This document shows, in pieces, positions 7,202 to 15,968 of a stretch of DNA of 64,000 bases; the first letter of the stretch is position 1, and each line of letters starts with the position of its first letter. Made by a program: the position numbers and the translations under genes. This DNA is from Pseudomonadales bacterium (lineage in GTDB: Bacteria > Pseudomonadota > Gammaproteobacteria > Pseudomonadales > Azotimanducaceae), in the NCBI GenBank assembly GCA_012103505.1, contig WLWP01000001.1:1364001-1428000 (forward strand). Reading direction: 5' to 3'. The notes below the pieces were generated by a model. The model searched no databases, was not told where the DNA came from, and was given only the letters and a program-made list of their open reading frames with translations.

Positions 7202-8698
7202 GTGACTTTTGGTCAACAAGACGCCGTCAAAGGTGTCTCGTTCGACCTCGATCAAGGTGAGACCCTGGCATTAGTTGGAGAGTCCGGTTCCGGCAAGTCA
7301 GCAACCGCCCTCTCCATCCTCCAACTCTTACCCTATCCCTTAGCTTCCCACCCCCAGGGACGAATTGAAGTTGCTGGCAGAAACGTCATCGAATTCGACG
7401 TCGCGGATCTACGCAGACTGCGCGGTGGCGAAATCAGTATGATTTTTCAAGAACCGATGACGTCGTTAAACCCACTGCATACTGTAGGTAAACAAATCAG
7501 TGAAACGCTTGTCGTTCACAAACGGATGACCCGCCATGCTGCACGTACCCGGGTGCTGGAACTTCTTAGCCTCGTCCAGCTACCTGATCCAGAACAAAAA
7601 ATCGCGAGTTATCCACATCAGTTGTCGGGCGGGCAACGTCAGCGTGTGATGATCGCGATGGCGCTTGCGAACGAACCTAAGCTGCTCATTGCCGACGAGC
7701 CAACGACCGCGCTCGACGTCACGATCCAAGCCAACATCCTGCAACTTTTAAAACGGCTTCAGCAAGAACTCGGCATGGGTTTGCTTATGATCACCCATGA
7801 CCTCGGTATCGTCCGATCAATGGCCGATCGGGTTTGTGTGATGACGGAAGGCAAGATCGTCGAGCAGGGTGACTGCGAAACAGTCTTTGATGCGCCACAA
7901 CACACCTACACACAGAAACTTTTAAGTGCGGAACCTAAAGGTGTACCGCCCATCCACAACCCACACAGTCCTACGATCATGTCCACGACCGAGTTCGGCG
8001 TACGCTATGCAACAAGCAAAGGCTGGCTCGGTATGACGAAACACTTCGACGCCGTGCAGCCGATGCAACTGAAGATTCAACAAGGCCAGACAATCGGCAT
8101 TGTTGGCGAGTCCGGCTCTGGTAAAACTTCCCTCGGTCTCGGGTTGCTTCGGCTCATCGAATCGCATGGTCAGCAATACTTCCAGGAAAGTGCTTTGCAC
8201 GGCCTGTCACAGAAGCAGCTAAAGCCTTATCGCCGCCACATGCAGATGGTGTTCCAAGACCCATATGGAAGTTTGTCGCCTCGTATGAGCGTTCAACAGA
8301 TCATCGAAGAAGGTTTACTTGTACATGAGTCTGCGCAAACTGCGAAAGAGCGCGAGGATATCGTCATCGATGCTTTAGCCAAGGTTGGTTTGGAGCCAGG
8401 GTTAAGAACTCGGTACCCACACGAATTTTCCGGTGGTCAGCGACAGAGAATCGCAATCGCCCGCACGCTGGCGCTAAGACCATCGTTTCTCGTTTTAGAT
8501 GAACCCACCTCTGCGTTAGACATGTCTGTACAGGCACAAATCGTTGACCTATTGCGAGACATCCAAGAAGAGTTCCAACTCGCGTACCTATTTATCAGTC
8601 ACGACCTAAAAGTTGTGAAAGCGCTATCCCACGCACCTCGTGTAACTGACCATTTTCACCGAGACGTGGTTCGGTATTTCTACTTCGTAGTTGCCTAA
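7202..8698 (+). CDS. Orphan double-ATPase peptide ABC protein, damaged at both ends
   Basis: A 498-aa fusion of two oligopeptide-type (DppD-DppF/YejF-like) ATPases. Walker A motifs are at residues 26-33 and about 305; signatures LSGGQRQR and FSGGQRQR and Walker B motifs are intact. The visible start is GTG at 7202, but the natural N-terminus (MPPYLSVQDLWVTF) lies in another frame from an ATG at 7168. Deleting one C from the C7 run at 7171-7177 restores it. At the 3' end the normal sequence stops after VVKALSH and continues into 21 unrelated residues that overlap the opposite-strand PhyH gene. No permease or binding-protein genes are nearby. It may be a decaying remnant. Confidence 0.8.
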   Translation: MTFGQQDAVKGVSFDLDQGETLALVGESGSGKSATALSILQLLPYPLASHPQGRIEVAGRNVIEFDVADLRRLRGGEISMIFQEPMTSLNPLHTVGKQISETLVVHKRMTRHAARTRVLELLSLVQLPDPEQKIASYPHQLSGGQRQRVMIAMALANEPKLLIADEPTTALDVTIQANILQLLKRLQQELGMGLLMITHDLGIVRSMADRVCVMTEGKIVEQGDCETVFDAPQHTYTQKLLSAEPKGVPPIHNPHSPTIMSTTEFGVRYATSKGWLGMTKHFDAVQPMQLKIQQGQTIGIVGESGSGKTSLGLGLLRLIESHGQQYFQESALHGLSQKQLKPYRRHMQMVFQDPYGSLSPRMSVQQIIEEGLLVHESAQTAKEREDIVIDALAKVGLEPGLRTRYPHEFSGGQRQRIAIARTLALRPSFLVLDEPTSALDMSVQAQIVDLLRDIQEEFQLAYLFISHDLKVVKALSHAPRVTDHFHRDVVRYFYFVVA

Positions 8699-9559
8699 AC
8701 TTCTGGCGGTTTTTTCAGTGCGCGTACCGCTCATCATGCCAAGCGTGCCGTAGGTTCGTAGTCCAAGACGCCGTCGCAGTTTTTCATCGGCTTCATCGAG
8801 CACCTCTTGCAGACAGGTTACTCCCCAGTTTTCCTGTTGCCGCATCCAGGGCAGGCAAAGAAAATTAGCAACGTGGCGCCGTGGATGACCTTCGCTATTG
8901 GCGCCATAGCCATGCCAGATACGCCCGTCGAAAACGAACAAAGTTCCTGCTGGCGCTGTTATCTGCATCGCCACATTACGGGGCGGTGGTTCGATTTGAT
9001 ACTCGGCTGGCCAACGATGACTACCAGGTACCACCCAGGTACTACCGCGCGACGGTTCAAAGTCATCTAGCAACCAGAACGCGTTACACGCTGCTGGGAA
9101 ATCCGCGGTTGCAGGCACCTGACCTTGATCTCGGTGCAGAACCTGAGCCTCACTTGTCGGGCCGTGGAAAATGCCACCCGTGATGCTGGAGATCAGGAAA
9201 TCCTTGCCGAGGAGAAACCCACAAAGCTCATCTACTTCATCTTTTAAGACCAAATCTAAGAACTGTGCACCCTTGTTAACCATGTTGGACAGTAACTGCT
9301 GTGGACCATCTGCTCCTGGAGGCGCTTGTTTCCCAAGCGCCCGCTCCGCAGTTGCTTGGGCGGCTAACGATGTGCGCAGATTCTCAAGCTCTACATCAGC
9401 CAACGTATTTTCTAGGAGACAAAGTCCGTAAACGGATAAATCACTTTTCGCTTGTACGAGATCTCTCGTCAACGCGGGCACAGGCAGTACCTCAGGGGGA
9501 TCGAGCTTTGGCGATGCCTCGTAGCGGGTCTGCCGGCGCGCAGCAGGTTTGATGTTCAC
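8624..9559 (-). CDS. Phytanoyl-CoA dioxygenase (PhyH) family protein
   Basis: A Fe(II)/2-oxoglutarate-dependent oxygenase of about 311 aa when started at the GTG at 9559, which has AAGGAG five bases upstream. A longer frame from an ATG at 9664 would only add tandem pentapeptides (EGQxx) made by the 15-bp repeats, so I treat that as leader. The metal site is seen as HRD in VLHRDQG plus the distal His in RIWHGYG, with RRH following as a likely 2-oxoglutarate-binding segment. The last residues read into the truncated ABC gene, so its C-terminus may be altered by the same rearrangement. The substrate is unknown. Confidence 0.87.
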   Translation of the reverse strand: MNIKPAARRQTRYEASPKLDPPEVLPVPALTRDLVQAKSDLSVYGLCLLENTLADVELENLRTSLAAQATAERALGKQAPPGADGPQQLLSNMVNKGAQFLDLVLKDEVDELCGFLLGKDFLISSITGGIFHGPTSEAQVLHRDQGQVPATADFPAACNAFWLLDDFEPSRGSTWVVPGSHRWPAEYQIEPPPRNVAMQITAPAGTLFVFDGRIWHGYGANSEGHPRRHVANFLCLPWMRQQENWGVTCLQEVLDEADEKLRRRLGLRTYGTLGMMSGTRTEKTARSLGNYEVEIPNHVSVKMVSYTRCVG

Positions 9560-9590
9560 TCTGTCTCCTTGCACCTTTTTCCCTTTATTC

Positions 9591-9665
9591 TGACCTTCTT
9601 CGTTTTGCCCTTCTCTACTTTGCCTTCCCATCTCCTGCCCTTCCATGTCTTGCCCCTCTGTCATT
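9591..9665. repeat. 15-bp imperfect tandem repeats in the PhyH leader
   Basis: Five 15-bp units (9591-9605, 9606-9620, 9621-9635, 9636-9650, 9651-9665). On the plus strand most start TGCCCTTC and are pyrimidine-rich, so they are purine-rich on the PhyH coding strand. They lie just upstream of the Shine-Dalgarno and GTG start of PhyH and would encode EGQxx pentapeptides if translated from the ATG at 9664. Confidence 0.75.
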
Positions 9666-9711
9666 TTCTTCCCCCGACTTTTGTATACGTTTCGTAGTAA
9701 CGGTCTAGACG

Positions 9712-10686
9712 CTAGGCTGCGAGCAACGATATTACGGCTGGCATATCACTGCCACACAATCGCCAATGAGCATCACTCGAAACGTGCCAAACTTCGCCGG
9801 TATCTGTACCTACATATACCGCACCGATGTCTTCTGGGTCAGCAATCAGACCGTGAAAATTCGCTTCCGAGGGTGAATGGCTTTCATCTCCCAGGGAACG
9901 CCAACTCTCCCCCTGATCATCTGAGCGGAACAACATAGCACCGGCGCCACCTTCTTCTTTGTAATGTGAAAAAGCTGTTGGGGCACTCGCTACGGTTAAC
10001 CCACCGGAGTCGATACACATCGGCCGAGAGTATCTTGGTGTTATTCCAGCCCACTTATAATGCCAGGTAGCGCCAAAGTCGTCAGACCGCAGCACACCTG
10101 CATTACCTTCAATCATTTCCGCGACACCATCCAACCGCCCATACCCGGTCGAAGCAAACACAACGTTCGGGTCGCTCGGATGCTGGAAGAGCATGTGCAA
10201 ATCGGGATTGTCACCAGGCAGAACCATCGACCATGTCTCGCCGCCATCCTCCGATCGCATAATGCCGCCAACCTCAACACCAACTAACATTTGATCAGGA
10301 TCATCACGATGGATGACCAGCGCCCGGGCGCGACCTGGAAGAATGGGATCAACTGGGATGCACCAACTATCTTGCTCTGGTGCGTTGTTGAAAGCGATGA
10401 CGTCGTTCCAACTATCACCAACATCGTCGGAGAAATATAATCCCGCTGGTTGTGTACTCACCCAAATACGGTTGCCTGAGGCGCGGACCTGCCAAACTTC
10501 CGACTCTGCGAAGCCGACGAGTTTCCAGCTCCCTCCGGAGTCACCAGAACGGTAAAGTCCTGCTGCGGAACCGACAAAAATGTGGTCCGCAATTCTGACG
10601 ACCTCTTTAACCCCCCGGCAATCAAGCAGCCGCTCGCCATCCTCGACACGAAAAACACCCCGGCTCGTTCCTGCAATCAATTCCAT
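9712..10686 (-). CDS. Asp-box (BNR) beta-propeller protein
   Basis: About 324 aa from the ATG at 10686, which has GGAGGA six bases upstream; an upstream ATG at 10836 would add 50 atypical residues. Five Asp-box signatures (SxDxGxxW) occur: SGDSGGSW, SDDVGDSW, SEDGGETW, SDDFGATW and SDDQGESW. These mark a sialidase/Vps10-like beta-propeller. No signal peptide is visible from the chosen start, so it is probably cytoplasmic. Sialidase residues are not apparent, and the protein is best called a YCF48/VPS10-like propeller of unknown function. It is divergent from the NIPSNAP-like gene at 10852. Confidence 0.85.
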   Translation of the reverse strand: MELIAGTSRGVFRVEDGERLLDCRGVKEVVRIADHIFVGSAAGLYRSGDSGGSWKLVGFAESEVWQVRASGNRIWVSTQPAGLYFSDDVGDSWNDVIAFNNAPEQDSWCIPVDPILPGRARALVIHRDDPDQMLVGVEVGGIMRSEDGGETWSMVLPGDNPDLHMLFQHPSDPNVVFASTGYGRLDGVAEMIEGNAGVLRSDDFGATWHYKWAGITPRYSRPMCIDSGGLTVASAPTAFSHYKEEGGAGAMLFRSDDQGESWRSLGDESHSPSEANFHGLIADPEDIGAVYVGTDTGEVWHVSSDAHWRLCGSDMPAVISLLAA

Positions 10687-10851
10687 ACAAAGTCCTCCCG
10701 TTATGCAAATTGTAAGAGCAATCCAGACTTTTGTCTCCGCGTGCAACGCGCGCACTTTAAAAGCAATGTGGTTAGAATCGAGCATAATCATGTAGATCCG
10801 ACCCACAGGCTGAATTCCCCTGAAGGAATTCATCACTAAATTTTAAGCACC

Positions 10852-11406
10852 ATGTACGAATACAATAGAATTCTCTTGCCGCCAACCATTGATCCTAGCG
10901 GCGACGCCTCATTCATTGATGAGATCCCCAAGGATGCCATATGGGGTTCTTTTATGGCGCTGTTTGGGATGGCCAACAACGAGCGTATTGTCGTCACGAA
11001 TCAACAGCTCTCAACGCAAATTCCGCAAGAAAGTGTCGTCGAACAATTTTCTATGGCAGCAACAACGCGTCCAGCGAAATTCGTTCCACTAACTACGGAG
11101 GGACTCTACGTTATCCGTACATTCAACGTGCATTCGGAACATGTCGACGAATTTGTTGAACTGTCGCAAAGCGCATGGACAACATTCGAAACCGATGGCG
11201 AGTTCGCAGCTGGGGCCCAGGGTCTCTTTCGGCCACAGATTGAACGAAACGGCTTAGTACCGATGCAACTTTTTACTTGGTATGACGGACTGAGTTCCTG
11301 GGAGCGATCACGCGCGCCAGATGAAAATGCGCGGGATAGTTTCGCTCGACGTCGCTTACTGACCCATTCCACATCTGCTATCGCCACACGCTTGACCGAG
11401 CTTTGA
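10852..11406 (+). CDS. NIPSNAP-like / dimeric alpha-beta barrel protein
   Basis: A 184-aa protein without signal peptide. The C-terminal part (YVIRTFNVHSEHVDEFVELSQ, later QLFTWYDGLSSWERS) fits the ferredoxin-like NIPSNAP or EthD fold, with an N-terminal module of about 80 residues of similar character. Such proteins are often found in oxidative catabolic clusters, but their biochemical role is unclear. The gene is divergent from the propeller gene, with a 165-base intergenic region that should hold both promoters. The family assignment is tentative. Confidence 0.6.
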   Translation: MYEYNRILLPPTIDPSGDASFIDEIPKDAIWGSFMALFGMANNERIVVTNQQLSTQIPQESVVEQFSMAATTRPAKFVPLTTEGLYVIRTFNVHSEHVDEFVELSQSAWTTFETDGEFAAGAQGLFRPQIERNGLVPMQLFTWYDGLSSWERSRAPDENARDSFARRRLLTHSTSAIATRLTEL

Positions 11407-11448
11407 GCCTAGCTGCACTGCAGACGCGTATATGACCGAGAAGGCGAT

Positions 11449-12249
11449 ATGGAAGCCATAGCACTCATTGGCATCGGGCTCATCAGTGGCCTCTTGGGCG
11501 GCATGCTCGGTATTGGGGGTGGTGTTGTGATTGTGCCCGCACTAATTTTTGCCTACGAACTTTCTGGTGTCCACGTAACTTCAGACATCACGGTTATCGC
11601 TGTTGCCACCTCTATGTCGTGCATAATATTTACTTCTTTTTCAGCAGCTTATACGCAATATCGAGCAAACAAGGTGAGAATGGATATCGCCAAACGCCTA
11701 GTACCATTCTTTGTCCTCGGCAGCCTGCTGGCAGGCTTATCTACGCCCTATTTTGATCCTGGATTACTGAGATTGCTCATTGGCGCCTTTCTTCTGATTG
11801 TTGCGATCATCATGTTGCGCAGCTGGAAGCCAAACCCAACTCGTCAGTTTCCTGGTACGGTCGGCTCGGGCGCCACCGGACTTGTTGGTGGTTTCGTTTC
11901 TGGCACTGCGGGAATAGCAGGCGGAAATGTGATCGTCCCGACCCTCCTCTATTTCAACACACCCGTACACAACGCCACGGCAACGTCGTCCGCCATGGGG
12001 GTACTTATCGCCTTGGCAGGTGCTATCGGCTATGCGCTAGGGAGCCCAACCGAAAGCACTGATTGGATGCTCGGCTTGGTCGATCTACAAAGTTGGCTGG
12101 CGATCACGGTCGGTGCAGTTACCGCTGCCCCGATCGGCGTACGGATCGCGCACCGCGTACCTGGCGATTTGCTAAAAAAGGTTTTCGGTGCATTCCTCAT
12201 CGTCGTCGCGCTAAGGATGCTCTACTCAAGCGCCAGCCTCTTCGGCTGA
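11449..12249 (+). CDS. TauE/SafE (TSUP) family permease
   Basis: A 266-aa integral membrane protein with about eight hydrophobic segments and two Gly-rich repeats (GLLGGMLGIGGG near residue 15, and GFVSGTAGIAGGNVIVP near 150), as in the TauE/SafE anion-exporter family. The family moves sulfite, sulfonates or sulfur-containing organic anions across the inner membrane. Substrate direction cannot be determined here. The 3' end overlaps the convergent alpha/beta hydrolase gene by 24 bases. Confidence 0.9.
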   Translation: MEAIALIGIGLISGLLGGMLGIGGGVVIVPALIFAYELSGVHVTSDITVIAVATSMSCIIFTSFSAAYTQYRANKVRMDIAKRLVPFFVLGSLLAGLSTPYFDPGLLRLLIGAFLLIVAIIMLRSWKPNPTRQFPGTVGSGATGLVGGFVSGTAGIAGGNVIVPTLLYFNTPVHNATATSSAMGVLIALAGAIGYALGSPTESTDWMLGLVDLQSWLAITVGAVTAAPIGVRIAHRVPGDLLKKVFGAFLIVVALRMLYSSASLFG

Positions 12250-13182
12250 GCACTGGGATAACTCTCTCATCATCGCCTCGATCGCGGTAACCAAAGCGAC
12301 AGGTTGATCAACCATCAGGTGGTGATGTGCGAACGGTATCTCAACCGTTGGTACGTATTGCTGCGTTGCTGTCGCAACACCTGCGGCTGTACGAGCATCC
12401 ACAAACGCACTCTTACCGCCGTATATAATTGCCTTGGGTGCCTCAACAGCAACAAACTCCCGCGTATGATCTATCCACCAGTCGTTATGACCCTCTTCCT
12501 TGTCTGAGTAGACATAAGGGTCGAACTTCCATTGCCAACCCCCTGCAACTTCACGCAGCGAATGAACGGCTATGTATTCTTCTAAGCTTGGCTCAAAGCT
12601 GATTTGTTCAGGGGCTAACTTAAAACGAGCCACCCCCTCAGCTAATGTTGCAAAAGTGCGGTGTGGACGCTGCAGGTTAGGTCCATCAACTCGCGGTGTT
12701 TGTTCATCCCATTGTTCAGGGTGTGTGATTGAAGGATCGCAGGCAACAAGCCCGGCAAATGGACAGGCTGCCTCCAGCATTGCTTTGACGCCAACCACCG
12801 CGCCATAGCTATGCGTTACTAAAAAGGGACCGCTTTTGTTCTCAAACAATCCGCTCGCCTCGGCGACTGCGTTAAGCTCCTGAACTCGATTCGCGTATGT
12901 GTACCTTTCTCGGTGGCCAGAAACCCCCATCCCCGACAAGTCGATGGCTACACAGCGATATCGTTGCGCCAAGAATGGGGCAATAAAACCCCAACAGCGA
13001 GCATGTGACATGCGACCGTGCACAAACAATATACCTGGCTGACTGCGCTGCCCCCACGCGAGATAGTGGATATCACAGCCAGCAACGTCGACTGTGTGTT
13101 CACTAGGTTGCTGATAGATTTCATCAAACCAATCCGGCAGAGGCTTTGAGATCTGCGACAACAGTTGCTCAGGTGAAATCAC
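12226..13182 (-). CDS. Alpha/beta hydrolase
   Basis: A 318-aa cytoplasmic hydrolase. The oxyanion segment is FVHGRMSHARCW, the nucleophile elbow is THSYGA (Ser) and the catalytic His is in AHHHLMVDQP. This is the classic fold of epoxide, ester or C-C hydrolases, and the reaction is not predictable. It starts at GTG, three bases after the stop of the upstream amidohydrolase gene, suggesting a ThuA-amidohydrolase-hydrolase operon on the minus strand. Confidence 0.87.
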   Translation of the reverse strand: MISPEQLLSQISKPLPDWFDEIYQQPSEHTVDVAGCDIHYLAWGQRSQPGILFVHGRMSHARCWGFIAPFLAQRYRCVAIDLSGMGVSGHRERYTYANRVQELNAVAEASGLFENKSGPFLVTHSYGAVVGVKAMLEAACPFAGLVACDPSITHPEQWDEQTPRVDGPNLQRPHRTFATLAEGVARFKLAPEQISFEPSLEEYIAVHSLREVAGGWQWKFDPYVYSDKEEGHNDWWIDHTREFVAVEAPKAIIYGGKSAFVDARTAAGVATATQQYVPTVEIPFAHHHLMVDQPVALVTAIEAMMRELSQCSAEEAGA

Positions 13183-13185
13183 AGA

Positions 13186-14490
13186 TCAACGCTTTGCTGG
13201 TATGCCGTTTTGCTTGTAGATCTCGCCCTCTTTCATGACGAAAGACACTTCACCCATAACGGCGATATCGAGCAAAGGACTTCTTGGAAAAGCGACGATA
13301 TCAGCGAGCTTACCTGCTTCTATCGAGCCTAATTGATCGTACACGCCGAGTAACTGTGCAGCGTTTTTGGTGGCAGTCACCAACGACTCTGCGGCAGGCA
13401 TTCCGGCGTCAACCATATGCACAAACTCCCGCCAATTTTCGCCATGAGGTGGCACACCTGTGTCCGTGCCAAAGGCAATCTTCACACCTGCTTGATAAGC
13501 CTTGGCAAAAGTCTCCTTGCTCTTTGGACCGATCGCTGCCGCCTTGGGACGCACGAGCTCTGAGAAAAAACCTTCTACCTTTGCCTTTTCTGCAACATAC
13601 ATTCCCGCAGCTATAGTAGGCACAAACCAAGTACCCTTTTTCTTCATCAAGCGCATGACTTCTTCATTCATGAGCGTGCCGTGTTCAATCGAATCGACAC
13701 CCGCGACGACGGCGCGGCGCATGCCCTCAGCTCCGTGGGCATGTGCAGCGACCTTAAAACCATAGTCTTTTGCCGTCGCGACAATCGCTTCTATTTCTGC
13801 GATCGTAAACTGAGGGTTTTCGCCGCTTTTTGCCTGACTTAATACACCCCCTGTCGCGGTAATCTTGATGAGATCCGAGCCTTCTTTGTAGCGAGTGCGA
13901 ACCGCCTTTCGCCCATCTTCGACGCTGTTCACAACGCCTTCGGTTGGACCTGGATCACCACGTAACTCTGCGTTAACTCCGTTGGTAGGATCTGCATGCC
14001 CGCCCGATGTCGCGAGACTCTTTCCAGCGGCATAGATTCGGGGACCAATCAGCTTGCCAGCAGTAATGGCATCACGCATCGATTGGGCTAAACCGTAACC
14101 AGACCCGAGATCGCGAACAGTAGTAAAACCAGCTAACAAGGTGCGTCTTGCGTGCGGTATCGAGCGATAAGCGTAATCGCCAGGCTCGTCGGTAAATCTC
14201 CTCAATCGGCCTTCAGGAGAGGTTTCCGTGATGATGTGAACATGCATATCGAGTAAGCCTGGCATCACGAATGCGTTCTTAAGGTCAATCACCGTGTCAT
14301 CAAGATTGCCCTCGTGGTAGCCCTCTGCAACAGTTGTTATCTGTCCTTCCTCGATAATGACTGTTTGCTCGGACAAAACTATACCTTTGTTGGCATCAAA
14401 CAGCTCTCCCGCGTGGATGATGGTCGCCGCCAAGACTGGGAAGCTGGTCAAAAACAGTAGTGCACCGACAGAAGTCTTCACAAAGGCCAT
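13186..14490 (-). CDS. Exported metal-dependent amidohydrolase
   Basis: About 434 aa from the ATG at 14490 (GGGAG five bases upstream). Residues 1-22 form a signal peptide ending PVLAA. HVH in MLDMHVHI is the first metal motif; KVAAHAHGAEG and SIEHGT supply further His ligands, and GTDTGVPPHGEN supplies the Asp. This is the imidazolonepropionase/Xaa-Pro-dipeptidase-like group of periplasmic amidohydrolases. The gene sits between a ThuA-like gene (12-base gap) and an alpha/beta hydrolase (three-base gap), probably in one operon. Confidence 0.9.
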   Translation of the reverse strand: MAFVKTSVGALLFLTSFPVLAATIIHAGELFDANKGIVLSEQTVIIEEGQITTVAEGYHEGNLDDTVIDLKNAFVMPGLLDMHVHIITETSPEGRLRRFTDEPGDYAYRSIPHARRTLLAGFTTVRDLGSGYGLAQSMRDAITAGKLIGPRIYAAGKSLATSGGHADPTNGVNAELRGDPGPTEGVVNSVEDGRKAVRTRYKEGSDLIKITATGGVLSQAKSGENPQFTIAEIEAIVATAKDYGFKVAAHAHGAEGMRRAVVAGVDSIEHGTLMNEEVMRLMKKKGTWFVPTIAAGMYVAEKAKVEGFFSELVRPKAAAIGPKSKETFAKAYQAGVKIAFGTDTGVPPHGENWREFVHMVDAGMPAAESLVTATKNAAQLLGVYDQLGSIEAGKLADIVAFPRSPLLDIAVMGEVSFVMKEGEIYKQNGIPAKR

Positions 14491-14502
14491 GATCGCTCCC
14501 AC

Positions 14503-15273
14503 TTAAGCGGCTCTATTTGTGCAGTAAGTTATGCCGCGACGAAGGAGCTCATAAAACTCTGGCTTGTCCCATGCACAACGCTCGATTTGCGGATAAAACT
14601 CCATCATTGGCTGCATATCATAATGGCTACGACAATGGCCCAAATTAAGATAGAGCACCTCACCGTCGCCTACCTTGTTTATGTAGTAAACCGGGTGTGG
14701 CACATCGTCGTCCCAATCTTCGTGTACGAAACCTGTCGCCTTGCCAGTAAAGCGAGAATGCAGCAAGTGATGCAATTCACCATGTATCCGGCACAAGTAG
14801 ATTTCATCATCCGTTTCGAATGGTTCGATACCTTTAACCAGTTCATGTTCTGGATCGGAAATTTCGACTGTAAATGGCTGAATCGGAGGATGGCCCAGAA
14901 ACTGGGTACCGAGTGTTTCCATCATGATCGGTGCTGTTTCTGGTGCATCGACCTGACCAGATTCTAAGAACTTCAATATGGCGTTTGTACCATGTAAGGC
15001 AAACCAGCTTTTGCCGCTGGCGACATAATCCCGTAGGGCAACTTGTTCATCCTCACTCGGTACCAAATTACATGTGTAGGTGATCAAAAAGTCTGACGCC
15101 TGGATGGCACCAATGTCGTGATAGTCCGCAGCTACCGTAACTCGGACCCGATCATTATCTGCTAGGAGTTTGAGCAACTCTAACCGGGCAAAGTCAATGT
15201 CATGATAGTCACCTGCCGCAACCAAATAGACTTGAACTACTCGGTGGTCTGTCGTTTCTTGTTCTTCTGACAC
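14503..15273 (-). CDS. ThuA-like domain protein
   Basis: A 256-aa soluble protein with the class-I glutamine-amidotransferase-like fold of ThuA proteins: SDFLITYTCNLVPSEDE, then GKSWFALHGTN, then HELVKGIEPFETDDEIYLC and GEVLYLNLGHCR near the end. ThuA relatives act on sugars or are uncharacterised; catalytic residues are not obvious here. It is the first gene of the minus-strand set with the amidohydrolase and the alpha/beta hydrolase. A second ThuA-like gene lies at 47510, also next to catabolic enzymes. Confidence 0.8.
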   Translation of the reverse strand: MSEEQETTDHRVVQVYLVAAGDYHDIDFARLELLKLLADNDRVRVTVAADYHDIGAIQASDFLITYTCNLVPSEDEQVALRDYVASGKSWFALHGTNAILKFLESGQVDAPETAPIMMETLGTQFLGHPPIQPFTVEISDPEHELVKGIEPFETDDEIYLCRIHGELHHLLHSRFTGKATGFVHEDWDDDVPHPVYYINKVGDGEVLYLNLGHCRSHYDMQPMMEFYPQIERCAWDKPEFYELLRRGITYCTNRAA

Positions 15274-15365
15274 GCTCTTACCTCTCTTGGAAAACTTTAA
15301 GAAACCTTACGCGCTCGATCGAATCCGCTCAAGCCTAGGCCGACTTTGCTTGCTACTATTGTCAG

Positions 15366-15968
15366 ATGAAAACGAATAACTATGAACTCAATCGACGTCA
15401 ACTTCTGCAGGGTATTCTGAGCGGTGTTGGTGCGAGCCTGAGTCTTGCCGCTTGCGCCAATGTCCAGCTCTTTCCTGATTCATCAGAGTTCACGCCGTCT
15501 TTCTACACAGAGAGTGAGTTCAAGGCACTTAGCCGTCTAGCGGATCTCATCCTGCCAAGGACGGAAACCCCAGGCGCAATCGATGCCGGGGTACCTGGTT
15601 TTATGGATCAACTCATGACGGATTGGGCATCATCTGAGACCCAAGAAAAACACAGGCACGGCCTCCACGACGTTATGCAGCAATTAGCAGACAACACGTC
15701 CTTCACTGAGGCTTCAGACCAAACAGCCCTCTTACGTTTGGAAAAGTTCGACCACGACTCGTTCGCAGCAGGAGAAATAGCCTCGAGCCCAGAGTCAGTT
15801 GCTTACAAGGAAATAAAGAGCATCATCGTCCGTGCGTATTTCACTTCAGAGCTTGGCGCGACCCAGGAACTTGAGTGGATACCAGTACCTGGTCGTTGGG
15901 ATCCAGCCGTGCCGATCACATCGTTGGCAATGTCGCATCGGTCTTCGGAGAGCCAAAATGCAGTTTGA
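15366..15968 (+). CDS. Gluconate 2-dehydrogenase subunit 3-like, Tat-exported
   Basis: A 200-aa protein with a twin-arginine-type leader (NRRQLLQGILSGVGASLSLAA) and a Cys-containing cleavage region (LAACAN), so it may be exported as a lipoprotein. The body (ALSRLADLILPRTETPGAIDAGVPGFMDQLM) is the gluconate_2-dh3 family. This small subunit normally carries its GMC flavoprotein partner through the Tat pathway. The partner gene follows, with an 11-base overlap. Confidence 0.9.
   Translation: MKTNNYELNRRQLLQGILSGVGASLSLAACANVQLFPDSSEFTPSFYTESEFKALSRLADLILPRTETPGAIDAGVPGFMDQLMTDWASSETQEKHRHGLHDVMQQLADNTSFTEASDQTALLRLEKFDHDSFAAGEIASSPESVAYKEIKSIIVRAYFTSELGATQELEWIPVPGRWDPAVPITSLAMSHRSSESQNAV

Noticed and set aside
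9560..9664. N-terminal extension of PhyH from the ATG at 9664
   Set aside because: It only encodes EGQxx repeats, while a GTG at 9559 has a strong AAGGAG at ideal spacing and leads straight into the conserved protein.
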